Source: Gentiana macrophylla
Lineage: Eukaryota > Streptophyta > Magnoliopsida > Gentianales > Gentianaceae
DNA length: 64,000 bases
Assembly (NCBI GenBank): GCA_026214975.1
Contig: CM047806.1
Location: forward strand, 49,245,947-49,309,946
Direction: 5' to 3'
Position 1 is the stretch's first letter; each line of letters starts with the position of its first letter. The notes beneath the pieces are model-generated. The model did not search any database. It was not told the origin of the DNA and worked only from the letters and a program-made list of their open reading frames with translations. The translations under genes and the position numbers were made by a program. Shown here one piece after another: positions 34,376 through 46,225 of this stretch.

Positions 34376-34504
34376 ACCTGGGGGGAGGGGGTGCACATAT
34401 CTTTCTTTCTTTCTTTCTACTACTAATAAGAAAGAATCCGTTTGCTGACTTGGCAGCTTCTCCGCGTCCGTTCTCTCGCATTTTCAATTTTCTTTTCTTT
34501 TTTG

Positions 34505-34509
<5 letters not shown>

Positions 34510-34543
<34 letters not shown>
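34510..34543. repeat. (TA)n microsatellite
   Basis: Uninterrupted TA dinucleotides. Confidence 0.95.
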
Positions 34544-34546
<3 letters not shown>

Positions 34547-35415
34547 TCCTCCTGCCTATGCTAATTTCATTTGGTTTGCAAAACGTTGGTTGTCTTCCTG
34601 CACACGCATTTGTTTAATAAATAAATAAAAAAACATAATAAAAAATTGGGAGTTTTATTGGGAAACGTTTTTCTTCCTCACCATAATTACGTTTCTGAGT
34701 TCCCAATGCATTTTTATGGTTGTGAGTCCACCGTACCGTATTCCGAGGTCCATTTTTTCTCTCGCATTTTCAATTGTATGTCTCCCATGTGGAGAAGATA
34801 GATGGACTGACTTCTATTCTCTGGCCACAGTCTAAGGGTAGGGGTCGAAGATACGTGAAAGAAGCATTCGGGTTGTGAAGGAGTTGTTCATGGCAGGAGA
34901 ACAAACTCTTGGAGCATCTCCAACAATCATCCCCCAAATTTTCCCCAATTTGGGGAATTCTACCCCAAATATCTTACACCACCTCCAACCATCTCATCCC
35001 AAATCCTACCCCAAAAAAGAATATTCCATATTAATTTATCTATTCCCAAAAAAAAACTCCAAATATATTTATATTATCAAGTAGCAATAAATTTTAACAA
35101 ACTTTGTAATTTTTTTTAAAAAAGAGTTGTAAATTTATGTCATAATAAATAAAATGCATTAAAAATATTTTTATTAAAAACGATAATAATACACATATTG
35201 AAGATTAAAAAAAAATTCTACGTTCACAAAGTGATTAAAATGCAAACATTCAATGATATTACCGGAATACAACCGTTACATAATACAATCGAAATAGAAA
35301 ATTCAAATTACACAACGATAAAAGATAAATTACTTCTCTGAATTCGAATATTCTTCCTATAAATGATCAATCAAGGCATCACGAAGTTCATAGTGGGCTT
35401 CTACGTTTTGATACT

Positions 35416-36425
35416 TTATGACGCCGAGAAATTGTTGGAATCCAAGATCTTCATCCACCATTTCGACGCCTGGTGTAGCGCTTCCATTGCTTCTTGAATT
35501 GGTGCATCCATGTCACGATCATCTTCAACAATCATGTTGTGCATTATTATACACGCCGTCATTATATCGTGTAACTCGCGCTTATGCCAAAACCGAGCCG
35601 GTGCGGCCACAATTGCGAATTGTGCATGTAGAGTTCCAAAAGCCCGTTCTACGTCTTTTCTGCATGATTCTTGTATCTTTGCAAAATATTGTTTTTTACG
35701 ACCACGTGGTTCATGAATACTTTGCACAAGAGTTGCCCTTTTAGGATATATACCATCAGCTAAATAAGAGCCCATTTATATTCTTTTCCTTGAATTACAT
35801 AGTTTGCCGGAGGAGCGATAGCGTTGGCCAGATTGGCAAAGAGGTTGGATGCTTCCAAGACATTAATGTCATTATTAGATCCGTGCATACCAAAATATGC
35901 ATGTCAAATGCATAGATCATAATCAGCCACTGCTTCTAGGATGATGGTTGGGGATCCACTTCTTCCTGAATATTGGCCTGCCCATGCAACCGGACAATTT
36001 TTCCATCGCCAGTGCATACAGTCTACACTGCCTAGCATCCCCGGGAAGCCACGTTCTTTGCCAATGTGCAATAACCTAGCAACATCAGCAGGCGTAAGTG
36101 CTCTTAGATACTCCTCTCCAAATACCTCAACAACAGCACGGCAAAACCGCTTCACACACTCTATTGCAGCGGACTCTCCAATTCTAATATACTCGTCGGT
36201 AGCATCAGCCGGGACACCGTATGCCAACATCCGCAACGCTGCTGTGGCTTTTTGGAAAGTAGGCAGACCAACTCTTCCAGATGCATCTCTTCTTTGAACG
36301 AAATAGTTGTCATGGTTTTTCACACCATCAACGATACGAAAGAACAAGTTGCGAGACATTCTCGAAACGACGTCGAAACATCGCTTCGTTGAATGTTGGA
36401 TTTTCGTAAAATAGTCATTAAACAA
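35416..36425 (-). pseudogene. PIF/Harbinger transposase, left arm
   Basis: Minus-strand frames: MFNDYFTKIQHSTKRCFDVV through GMLGSVDCMHWRWKNCPVAW (first catalytic Asp) to 35904, then a break, then GSYLADGIYPK and DVERAFGTLHAQFAIVAAPA (the catalytic Glu region) to about 35440. The SNNDINVLEAS motif with the second Asp lies in the gap (about 35850) in another frame. This family (DDE_Tnp_4 type) excises and integrates the element with TTA duplication. Stops make it a pseudogene. Confidence 0.88.
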
Positions 36426-37142
36426 CTTACAATCACTGTTTTATCACGGTCGATTACTCACATGACTCGGGATTGAAACTACACGAATGTTTGGCTCATT
36501 TTGTGTGGTGACGAATCGATGAATAAGTTCATTGTATGAGTTGAGACAATCGAGAAATTTTCCATCTTCATCATCATTTAGAAAAAACTTGAACATGAAT
36601 CATCGGATGAGAAATTCATGCAGAATGCTATTCTTAAGAAGGGTAGAAATTGAAAATGTTAATAATGGTAGACTAATCTCATTGCATCCGGATTTTATAA
36701 CCACAGCTTACAAGTATTATTAATTGAAATTTCATTGGATACTCTCTTATTGGATACTCTTATTGCATTGGATTCTTTTTTTAACATTGGACACTCTTCA
36801 ACTCTCCTATTTTCTCACTTAAATTATATATGCATGTGATTGTCTTTTGGAGTATTCTACTACCTGAATCATACAATTTTGTCAAGGATTCTTCTTTATC
36901 AGACTAGCCAACCCGTGAACATTATCACAATGCAGAGCTTTGGATTTTCTTCCATGTTTACTTTATTTGACATGGATACTATTTTATCCATACAATTTCC
37001 TTTCCTTTTTTTGTTTTTATCTCGTTGGTTTCCTATGGATTCCTTCAATACTTTATATATAAATACCAAATAGTTTCATTGTTTAATACACACACACTTC
37101 AACTAGCCAATTATATCCTTTGAATATTCTTAGTCCATTTCC

Positions 37143-37340
37143 ATGGCGTCACTCCTTCAAAGGGGCACAAATTACACCCAAGAAGAAGATGAACACCTTT
37201 GTCTAGTCTACATAGATATTAGCCAAGATCCCCGAATTGGTAACAATCAATCCGGAAACGCGTTTTGGATCGAATTACCCGAGGTTATAACTCAACCAAG
37301 CCGCCCACCATTACTAAAGAGCGAAACAAAAAATCTCTAA
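37143..37340 (+). pseudogene. Myb/trihelix-like ORF1 of PIF, left arm (truncated)
   Basis: MASLLQRGTNYTQEEDEHLC...DISQDPRIGNNQSGNAFW is the Myb/SANT-like DNA-binding protein that PIF/Harbinger elements need besides the transposase. The frame ends at 37340 and the homology stops at about 37391, the palindrome centre. Confidence 0.75.
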
Positions 37341-37354
37341 AAAAACGTATGGGA

Positions 37355-37746
37355 TTAATCATCACTGGAGTAGGCCAATTGAGGGGGAAAGATAATATTA
37401 ATAAATGACATATAACGTAAGAAACATAATAATAATTGGCTACTCACGATGTCCTTGTCTGATGTACCGCTCTCGTTCCAATTCTCCACTTGCCGGATTT
37501 TCCCCCTCAATTGGCCTACTCCAGTGATGATTAATCCCATACGTTTTTGTAGAGATTTTTTGTTTCGCTCTTTAGTAATGGTGAGCGGCTTGGTTGAGTT
37601 ATAACCTTGGGTAATTCGATCCAAAACGTGTTTCCGGATTGATTGTTACCAATTTGGGGATCTTGGCTAATATCTATGCAGACTAGACAAAGGTGTTCAT
37701 CTTCTTCTTGGGTGTAATTTGTGCCCCTTTGAAGGAGTGACGCCAT
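37355..37746 (-). pseudogene. Myb/trihelix-like ORF1 of PIF, right arm
   Basis: Same protein on the minus strand from the ATG at 37746 (MASLLQRGTNYTQEEDEHLC). One frame shift (near 37620) leads into KRMGLIITGVGQLRGKIRQV, ENWNESGTSDKDIV, which extends past the palindrome centre into unique sequence. Confidence 0.75.
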
Positions 37747-38469
37747 GGAAATGGATTAAGAATATTCAAAGGATATAATTGGCTAGTTGAAGTGTGTGTG
37801 TATTAAACAATGAAACTATTTGGTATTTATATATAAAGTATTGAAGGAATCCATAGGAAACCAACGAGATAAAAACAAAAAAAGGAAAGGAAATTGTATG
37901 GATAAAATAGTATCTATGTCAAATAAAGTAAACATGGAAGAAAATCCAAAGCTCTGCATTGTGATAATGTTCACGGTTTGGCTAGTCTGATAAAGAAGAA
38001 TCCTTGACAAAATTGTATGATTGAGGGAGTAGAATACTCCAAAAGACAATCACATGCATATATAATTTAAGTGAGAAAATAGGAGAGTTGAAGAGTATCC
38101 AATGTTAAAAAAAGAATCCAATGCAATAAGAGTATCCAATAAGAGAGTATCCAATGAAATTTCAATTAATAATACTTGTAAGCTGTGGTTATAAAATCCG
38201 GATGCAATGAGATTAGTCTACCATTATTAACATTTCCAATTTCTCTACCCTTCTTAAGAATAGCATTCTGCATGAATTCCTCATCTGATGATTCATGTTC
38301 AAGTTTTTTTTCTAAATGATGATGAAGATGGAAAATTTCTCAGTGTCTCAACTCATACAATGAACTTATTCATCAGTTCGTCACCACACAAAATGAGCCA
38401 AACATTCGTATAGGTTCAATCCCAGGTCATAGAGTAATCGACCGTGATAGAGAAACATGTGATTGTAAG

Positions 38470-39499
38470 TTGTTTAATGACTATTTTTCTGAAAATCCAA
38501 AATTCAACGAAACGATGTTTCGACGTCGCTTCGTAATGTCTCGCAACTTGTTCTTTCAGACGTTGATGGTGTGAAAAACCATGACAACTATTTCGTTCAA
38601 AGAAGAGATGCATCCGGAAGAGTTGGTCTGCTACTTTCCAAAAGCCACAAAGCAGCGGCTATGCGGATGTTGGCATACGTGTCCCGGCCGATGCTACCGA
38701 CGAGTATATTATAATTGGAGAGTCCGCCGCAACAGAGTGTGTGAAGCGGTTTTGCCCCGTCTTTGTTGTTGAGGTATTTGGAGAGGAGTATCTAAGAGCA
38801 CCTACGCCTGCTGATGTTGCTAGGTTATTGCACATTGGCAAAGAACGTGGCTTCCCGGGGATGCTAGGCAGTGTAGACTGTATGCACTGGCGATGGAAAA
38901 ATTGTCCGGTTGCATGGGCAGGCCAATATTCAGGAAGAAGTGGATCCCCAACCATCATCCTAGAAGCAGTGGCTGATTATGATCTATGGATTTGGCATGC
39001 ATATTTTGGTATGCCCGGATCTAATAATGACATTAATGTCTTGGAAGCATCCAACCTCTTTGCCAATCTGGCCAACGCTATCGCTCCTCCGGCAAACTAT
39101 GTAATTCAAGGAAAAGAATATAACATGGGCTCTTATTTAGCTGATGGTATATATCCTAAATGGGCAACTCTTGTGCAAAGTATTCATGAACCACATGGTC
39201 GTAAAAACAATATTTTGCAAAGAGACAAGAATCATGCGTAAAAGACGAGAACGGGCTTTTGAACTCTACAAGCACAATTCGCAATTGTGGCCGCACCGCT
39301 CGGTTTTGGCATAAGCGCGAAGTTACACGATATAATGACGCTTTGTATAATAATGCACAACATGATTGTTGAAGATGATCGTGACATGGATGCACCAATT
39401 CAAGAAGCAATGGAAGCGCCTACACCAGACGTCGAAATGGTGGATGAAGATACTCGATTCGACAATTTCGAGCGCCATAAAGCGTATCAAGAAATGTAG
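38470..39499 (+). pseudogene. PIF/Harbinger transposase, right arm
   Basis: Inverted copy of the left-arm transposase. The plus frame 38741-39241 contains GMLGSVDCMHWRWKNCPVAW, GMPGSNNDINVLEASNLFAN and GSYLADGIYPKWATLVQSIH, so the first two catalytic Asp residues are in one frame. A break near 39240 separates the Glu region; HDIMTLCIIMHNMIVEDDRD follows at about 39330. The N-terminal part before 38740 has several frame breaks. Confidence 0.88.
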
Positions 39500-40000
39500 A
39501 AGCCCACTATGAACTTCGTGATGCCTTGATTGATCATTTATATGGAAGAATATTTGAATTCTGAGAAGTAATTTATCTTTTATCGTTGTGTAATTTGAAT
39601 TTTTCTATTTCGATTGTATTATGTAACAGTTGTATTCCGGTAATATCATTGAATGTTTGCATTTTAATCACTTTGTGAACGTAGAATTTTTTTTAATCTT
39701 CAATATGTGTATTATTATCGTTTTTAATAAAAATATTTTTAATGCATTTTATTTATTATGACATAAATTTACAACTCTTTTTAAAAAAAAATTACAAAGT
39801 TTGTTAAAATTTATTGCTATTTTATAATATAAATATATTTGGTGTTTTTTTTTTGGGAATAGATAAATTAATATGGAATATTCTTAGAATATTTTTTTTT
39901 GGGTAGGATTTGGGATGAGATGGTTGGAGATGGTGTAAGATATTTGGGGTAGAATTCCCCAAATTGGGGAAAATTTGGGGGATGATTGTTGGAGATGCTC

Positions 40001-40640
40001 TTAACAACGAATCCTCATTACTTACAGTACGAATATGAGTTTGCTTATCACTGTCTCCATCTCCATACTTCAGCAGGAGTTGTGAAGTAAGAGAACAAAA
40101 TTATTTTCTGCCTTCTTCTCTTCCTCTTTCTAAGCCTCTTCAGTGGTTTCACGGCCACATGGATATGTAGAAATCTTACCTTCGTTTGTGTTCTTCTGTG
40201 TGCGGTTTTCACTTCTCTGTTTTATTGCATTATTAATTTTTGGTTTTATACTGATTTTATTTCGTTCCTTGGGTGATGGACGTGTCATATTTCTGATGTA
40301 TGTGTTGTTCCGACTGAGGCATGCTTCTTTCTCTTATTAGATCTCATCTTTGTTTCTTTGAAATTAACTTTCGGACCTCAAAGATGAGATCTCATATATG
40401 TTCCGACTGAGGCATGCTTCTTTTCTCACTTTGCTTTTGTTTTTGTGCATGTGCACTTTTTTAGTTCTTGTGGAACCCTATATATATGAGTTTTTTTCCT
40501 TATGAAATGCAAGACATGCTCAACGGAGATGATCAAATTTCGTATGAACCATCATTCTTTGCCAGGCAGGAAAAGTATCGAAAGGGTTTGTCTGATTAAT
40601 GCTGACAGAGTTTTTTTTATTTAAAATTTGCAGATGTTGT
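40001..40640. other. Noncoding stretch, possibly intron or UTR of a lost gene
   Basis: T-rich DNA with a short tandem duplication: GTTCCGACTGAGGCATGCTTCT at about 40306 and 40399 (given in part). No reading frame recognised. It may belong to the Helitron that ends at 44913. Confidence 0.35.
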
Positions 40641-40821
40641 TGTAAAATCCCACATCGGGAAATTAGCAGAAAGCTCACATCCATCCATATAAGTGTGAGG
40701 CATAAAGGTCTTGTCAACTCGGGTTAGCCCTTTTAGACCAAGCGAGAACGGCGGTCTAAGCAGTTGACCGGACATTTATGGCTCATGTAGCGCTACCAGC
40801 GCTGAGTCCGGGGCGCGCATA
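40641..40821 (+). repeat. TRIM 5' LTR
   Basis: Starts TGTAAAATCCCACATC. It is similar along its length to 40966-41143 (CTTGTCAACTCGGGTTAGCC in both). Confidence 0.85.
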
Positions 40822-40965
40822 GAATGATATTCAGAGCCGACTATCAGACGGCCCTAAGCGCTGCACCGTATAAGAAAGATGGTGTAGTTGCCTCTGGTAG
40901 GGACGATCCAGGACCAGTCTTGGCCGTCCTGGCGAGGACGCCAGTCCCTTCTAAGGGGGTGAGAA

Positions 40966-41143
40966 TGTAAAATCCCACATCGGTAAATTAGCAGAAAGCT
41001 CACCCCCATATAAGTGTGAGACATAAAGGTCTTGTCAACTCGGGTTAGCCCTTTTAGACCAAGCGAGAACGGTGGTCTAAGCAGTTGACCGGACATTTAT
41101 GACTCATTTAGCGCTACCAGGCCCAGGGTCTGGGGGCGTTACA
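40966..41143 (+). repeat. TRIM 3' LTR
   Basis: TG...CA ends (TGTAAAATCC...GCGTTACA), preceded by a purine tract. Confidence 0.88.
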
Positions 41144-41148
41144 GTTGT

Positions 41149-43720
41149 CTTCAGATTCAGATCCACGTGAGTTTCTTTATGATCATTCTTTTTATTGACA
41201 GCTTCAGAAACTATTTTCATTGCTGCTACTAAATATTTATTGTTAACAGAGAAGCTAAGATTTGTTTTTATTTACAGATCTGAATCGAGAGTTGAGTGCT
41301 CGAAAGTTGAGTGATGTTTGCTTTACTCTCAAATGGATTTATTTATTCTTCAGGTAAAATGTTTAGTTCTTGTGGAACCATATATGTTTGCTTTACTCTC
41401 AAATGGATTTCTTATTTTTTTAGAATTGTTTTTTGTTTTTTTGACAGTTCTTTTTTAATTACTCTTTCAATATATCCAAGTTTGTTCCTTAAAAAAAAAA
41501 ACATATCCAAGTTTAAACAAAACTCATTACTTTTGCACATGCTTTTTCTCGAGTACATTTCTTTCCAGTTTCCAGTAAGATTGTGGGTGTGTGTTTCAGC
41601 CTAGGTTGTTTGTTTAAGTTCTATTTTTTCTTATTTGCTAATTAACTATATTTTTGTTGTTGTTGCATAATTTCTTAAGGATGGACATTCTGCCGATTCC
41701 CATCGATGGGAGCAAATTTGGTTGTGTGAATCTTATATGAGTGTTATATTCGACACTAATGAGATGGCATAATCGTTTGATATGGTGCTTATGACCAACT
41801 GGTAGAGGCATAAAGACTTCTTTTCTTCAAATAATTGATATACACGTTTCTTTTGTGTTTGGTTTTCTATATGTTTTAGTGGATTTTTCTGCAGCATATG
41901 TGCCAAAGGAGGTGAAAGGTTCATGAGATCTTAGGAGTGTTGTCATTTAGAATTTTCCTAGAAAAGGTTCGTGACATCTTAAGATTATTTCAGTTTAATT
42001 TTTTTACAAAAGAACTAAAAAAACTTTGAAGAACTCTCCTATGAAGTAAAATTTTAATACACTTATCCTCATTTGCTGAAAGTATCCATGGCATTACATG
42101 ATGAAATGCTTCATGCTTGCTATTTGCTGTTATTGCTACTGCTTAATGGTTGCTTATCCTGCTTCTGCTTCGTATTGAGTGTCATCTCATTAGTCGCTTC
42201 AATTTGATATTATGTTCTCTCTCATTTTTCTTTTTCCCATATCATAGTAGCATATATTTAAACTTTCTCCCTGGTAAGTAATATTAAAGTTAAAAGCTTT
42301 GGTCGTCTGAATTTCTTTGCATAATGACGAATTAAAGTGTATATATCATGTATATATGCAGAGTACTTGTGATCATGAGATTGTTTTTTTTTCCTTGAGA
42401 TTTTCTCTGATATTTTATACATGATCAAAGGTGTCACTTCCCACCTAGCAGTTGATACCTTTTCTTTCCAACACATGTTTTAAGATATTTCATTTTCCTT
42501 TGTTTATCATTTGAACATTCTGTCATAGTTTGCCTATTGTTAAGACATGTGTTTTTTGTTAAGTGGTCTCCGTTTTGTAAGAATATGGGGGTGGCTCAAG
42601 TGTTATTCATTTCAATAGTTTTGTTTTTGAGTGTACATTGTTGGTCTATCGCCTTTCATGGTACTTTTGTACCGCTGCGCTTTCTTCCATAAATTCACAT
42701 CCGCCGGCATGTTTTAGAGCATTTGTGAATTCTTGGAGAAGACAATTCCTGTAAAATAAATAGAAAGAATGAAAGAAAGGGGGAAGGAAAGTCACAGAAA
42801 AGAAAGGGAATAAAGGAGGCCGAATAGTGACATGGGAAGGAAATTGGTAGTGATGATGCTGTGAAGGAGGCTGAGGAATATCAACTAAAGGGCAACACAT
42901 ATGGTTCAAGATGCTAAAATAATATTGTTGAAGTTCAATCTTTCTTCCTAGAAAAAGGTTCAATATTTCTGTGAGCGTGAAGAAGTACTGTCCTAGAGGA
43001 CAAAGAAAAGTATGCTTGGAAGATTGTAAGAAGCATGTGTGTTTACATCATTATTGCATGTAGTTGCAATGTAAAAACCTGCATCGTGTTTTTTTTCCAG
43101 TTCATTTAACTTCCTTAGTATTGTTTTCTAATAGCACAAGTTATAGCAATTAATATGAGGTGTGTTTAATATCAGGTGTGATTACAATCTATGATTCAGT
43201 CTGTTTAAGAGCACGTATCTAGAAGAGAGTAAAAACCATCTACCGGTGTTTTCTTTGGATGAAAGTTGTGTGGTGAGATTTCTTCACCATACAAAAGATT
43301 GGACATGGTTGATGTGTTGATGCTATCAAGGTTTTAATCAGAGTTGATTAGTTCTGTATTTTTCATTTGATCCATTGTTTTTTAAATGATGAAGGGGTTT
43401 AAACTTCTGGATAAAGGCATTTTACAAAAGGTAAAGCAAAAAGGTGCTTTCCTGGCTACATATGCTTTATTGTTCTACTTATTAAATAGTTGTTTCCTAT
43501 ATTCATTACTGTATACATTTATCTCATAGAATCTGCTATATTCTTTTACTTTTCCTCTACTGCATGTTTTGCTTAAAGCTCTCTTTTGTTAAACATTGTT
43601 AGCTTATTTCTAAAATACCGATTGCTAGTCTTCATTAGAATAAAAACACGGTTCTTCATGCTTTGCCTCTTCTTTATTGTCTATCTGTTTGTTTTTGCTT
43701 TGGTTTGTTGTGTTTCAGCG
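41149..43720. other. Noncoding, intron-like T-rich DNA
   Basis: No gene recognised. There is a short tandem duplication (TTTGCTTTACTCTCAAATGG at about 41319 and 41387). Confidence 0.4.
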
Positions 43721-44525
43721 TGATGATGTTGACGTTGTCACGAGACTCATGACGGATCAATTGTTCTAACCGGACCGTATGTATTCTTGCTCCTTTACTT
43801 TTTCTTCTTCTCCGTATGCAGTTTTTATGCCTTTGTTCCGGTATTAATTTTTCAATGCATGTTTAGGGTAAATCAATCTCATGTTCACTGATTGTTGTTA
43901 AGCTTATGAAATCTCATTTACTATAGCAGGAGCAAATCGAAGAGTGCTTGCATTTCCTGCAGATTCTCAGATACAGGTTAGGCCTTATATATATATATAT
44001 ATATATACACAAGACATACATATTTCTATGATGTACCTATTGTGTGTTGCATCTATATTGCTGTGTATACCGTGGCGTTCTAAATGATGTTACTGTCAAA
44101 TAGGAAAATAATGAAAGTGTTTTTGACATTTCCAAATAAAAACCTTTTAGAAATAGTATGTTGCTAATTCAGTATGCTCCAGAACTGAAGCTGCAAGGAT
44201 AAGCGCAATAAGCGAGAAAGATGTTGTTGATCTGACTAAGGATGATGAAGACGGTGTTCAGTTCTTCACCCCATCAACCGAAAAATTGATTGAGGAAATT
44301 TTTGCTGCTTCACAGACAACCGTTATTGATGGTGCATCTCCAACTGTTTGTAAAAGAGTTCTCTCTTTCGGTGCTGTTCAGAAAGCTACAACTACTGTAA
44401 AGATCGAGCCTATTGATGATGACACTCTGATGCAGTCCATGATTGGAAGTTCAAACTCGTTGAAAGCCCGGTTAAGAAGACCAAAGGGAAGCTCAAGCAG
44501 AATTAGTTTCCATGGTTTGTTATGA
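43721..44525 (+). pseudogene. Unrecognised acidic protein fragment near a Helitron 3' end
   Basis: The plausible coding pieces are HETHDGSIVLTGP (43738-43775), GANRRVLAFPADSQIQ (about 43930-43976, followed by GT) and a longer open frame from about 44193 containing DVVDLTKDDEDGVQFFTPST, KLIEEIFAASQ and KRVLSFGAVQKATTTVKIEP, ending at 44525. The style (OB-like piece, acidic lysine-rich C-terminus) recalls the replication-protein-A-like genes carried by some plant Helitrons, but I cannot confirm that. It ends about 390 bp before the Helitron terminus at 44913. Confidence 0.4.
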
Positions 44526-44879
44526 TGGCTCATTAGCTGCTATGCTCGGCTTGTATTTGAAACAACTCTTTGTGTTGAAACTTTTGCTTTTGGGATGGTT
44601 ACATGACCTATTAAAAGCCATTAGTTTGTGCTGCTGAAAAAGAAAACTAATGGTTACTAATATCATGTTAAATGTATTATACTATTTTGAATCTTTCTCT
44701 TTTGTTTCAACCTAGGTATGATTATGTTCATAATGTCAAACGATTGACAAAAGAAGGTTATGTATAATATCTACATGTAACCCTTAGTTTAAACTTAATA
44801 TGTATGTGGTTATAATTTAGTTACATACTTTTGATTCATGTATAATACCACCCCATAAGTAATAACATCTAGCATGGGC

Positions 44880-44913
44880 ACTCCGTGCGTTGCACGGAGT
44901 CCCATTTTACTAG
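44880..44913 (+). other. Helitron 3' terminus (hairpin plus CTAG)
   Basis: ACTCCGTGC, loop GTT, GCACGGAGT form a 9-bp hairpin (44880-44900). Nine bases later CTAG (44910-44913) is followed by T. This is the plus-strand counterpart of the terminus at 20887. The 5' end of this second Helitron was not found; it could lie anywhere upstream, and the TRIM at 40641 may be nested in it. Confidence 0.75.
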
Positions 44914-45782
44914 TACTCCCAAACAAAAAGACTGAAAAAATGTTTATCTAGAAGAATTTATATTAAATATATGAAAAGAAAGCAAGTTGTATCATTCAAG
45001 CTGGCTCTCACTGCTTCGACTATTGGACGGGAAGAGCGAAGCCTTTAAGTTCACGGGGTGAGAAAAGTGAGCCATTACCCAATTTTTCCTAAAAGAAAAT
45101 CTACAATATTGATGTTGTCAGAATAAAGCTCTCAAGAAAAGAGCCACTACGGTTGCCCCCACAATGGTCCTCCCTATTTTTCTTATTTTCTGTTCTCGAT
45201 TCACTTTTTCAACCTATACGCTTTCTTAAAATTACATTTCTTTCACATGTCAACTAAACAATTTATTTACCAAAACATTTTTTCACTTTTTTCTTTTTAC
45301 TTTCCTACAATATCAATAACAGCAACTGAAAGAACAAAAAGAAAAGAATGATATCTGAAGATAACGGTTGGCACACAACAACGAAGTGACACAACGGTGA
45401 TATGTTCGGTTGATCATTTTAGATTTACACCATTATCAATTTAGACACATTATAATCAATCATTGTGGTACAACCGTTGTGCATGTATCATTACTAAAAC
45501 AAACAACAATTGAAATTTCTGAGGGATTTGTTCCAAAAATTTCCTCAGGATAATATTCTAATAAACATTTGATAGGATATGATTAACACATTAAAAAAAT
45601 ATAAATAAATTAAAAAAACAAACAAAACACCAAGAAAATTTTTGGGGGAAAGAAAAACAGAACTACTATTCATATTAACATACACCCTATTATTGGGGAG
45701 ATCCTTAAATTTTTTTTAAAGATAAGGAACTAAGTAGAGTGTCATGGTAGGCTTAAAGCATGTTTGTCCACCTTATATCATA
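44914..45782. other. Noncoding A/T-rich spacer
   Basis: No gene, repeat end or RNA recognised. Confidence 0.5.
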
Positions 45783-45806
45783 TTTAGGGAGATGATAAAT
45801 CATCCC

Positions 45807-46041
45807 CTGGATATGGTCTAGCCAGTAGTGAGTGGTAAAGTGTTATAATGATGGCCGGACCATGTCCTGGTCGGTTCGATCCTCAAGAAATGGGATTGAC
45901 TTCCAGTGTGACAATACTTGATCTGCAAATGGTCTAAGGCAGCCCTTGACTCTAAGCCACTAGGTTACCTGATTAACCTCTCCTCACATTCCTGTGGGAT
46001 CAGGGGTGAGGGGCCCCTTACGGTTAGGGTTTAACCGTTTT
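45807..46041 (+). mobile_element. tRNA-derived SINE with 24-bp target duplication
   Basis: Box B GGTTCGATCC is intact and a box A-like GCCAGTAGTGAGTGG lies about 45 bases upstream. The 235-bp insert is flanked by a perfect 24-bp direct repeat (45783-45806 and 46042-46065, containing AGGGAGATGATAAATC). It ends in a T run rather than A, as several plant SINE families do. Perfect duplications suggest a young insertion. Confidence 0.88.
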
Positions 46042-46225
46042 TTTAGGGAGATGATAAATCATCCCATTGTGGATACTCTTATATATCGAAAAAAGTGTCA
46101 AAGTCTGTTTGAGTGTGAATAATAATAATGATGTTTAATATCCTGATTAGGGAAATTGGTAAATCAGGTCACTGCAAGTTGTGATATCTCGTTCCAGGTC
46201 AAACTTTTTTTGACATTTTTTTCAG

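Larger units (their letters stand above)
33961..34911. other. Spacer between the two palindromes
   Basis: No gene recognised. It holds two phrases of the type TGTCNATCTACCACTC (33942 and 33992), a TCTTT run (about 34400), a TA microsatellite (34510-34543) and repeat copy 2. Confidence 0.5.
34912..40000. mobile_element. 5.1-kb palindromic PIF/Harbinger pair
   Basis: Both outer ends are GAGCATCTCCAACAATCAT followed by CCCCCAAATTTTCCCC, in inverted orientation (34912 and 40000), a PIF/Harbinger-type terminus. The flanking triplets are TTG (34909-34911) and TTA (40001-40003), a near match to the TTA duplication of the superfamily. The two arms (34912-37391 and 37497-40000) are inverted copies, each with a DDE transposase reading outward and a Myb-like ORF reading inward. 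The left Myb ORF is truncated at the centre while the right one continues into the spacer, so the palindrome arose by joining one truncated and one longer copy. If the triplets are a true duplication, the pair moved as one unit. Confidence 0.85.
40641..41143 (+). mobile_element. TRIM retrotransposon with target duplication
   Basis: A 503-bp non-autonomous LTR element. LTRs of about 180 bp (40641-40821 and 40966-41143) begin TGTAAAATCCCACATCGG, and the right one ends GGGGGCGTTACA. Just inside the left LTR TGATATTCAGAGCC resembles a tRNA-Met primer-binding site (about 40827), and CTAAGGGGGTGAGAA before the right LTR is the polypurine tract. The 5-bp duplication GTTGT flanks it (40636-40640 and 41144-41148). 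There is no coding capacity, as normal for TRIMs. The left LTR's terminus is mutated (GGGGCGCGCA). Confidence 0.88.

Noticed and set aside
26230..40000. Palindromes as simple assembly mirror errors
   Set aside because: The arms differ by many substitutions and private insertions, including a Stowaway element with a clean empty site in the other arm.
40641..41143. Cassandra-type TRIM with 5S rRNA promoter
   Set aside because: The LTR start is similar, but I find no 5S internal control region in either LTR.
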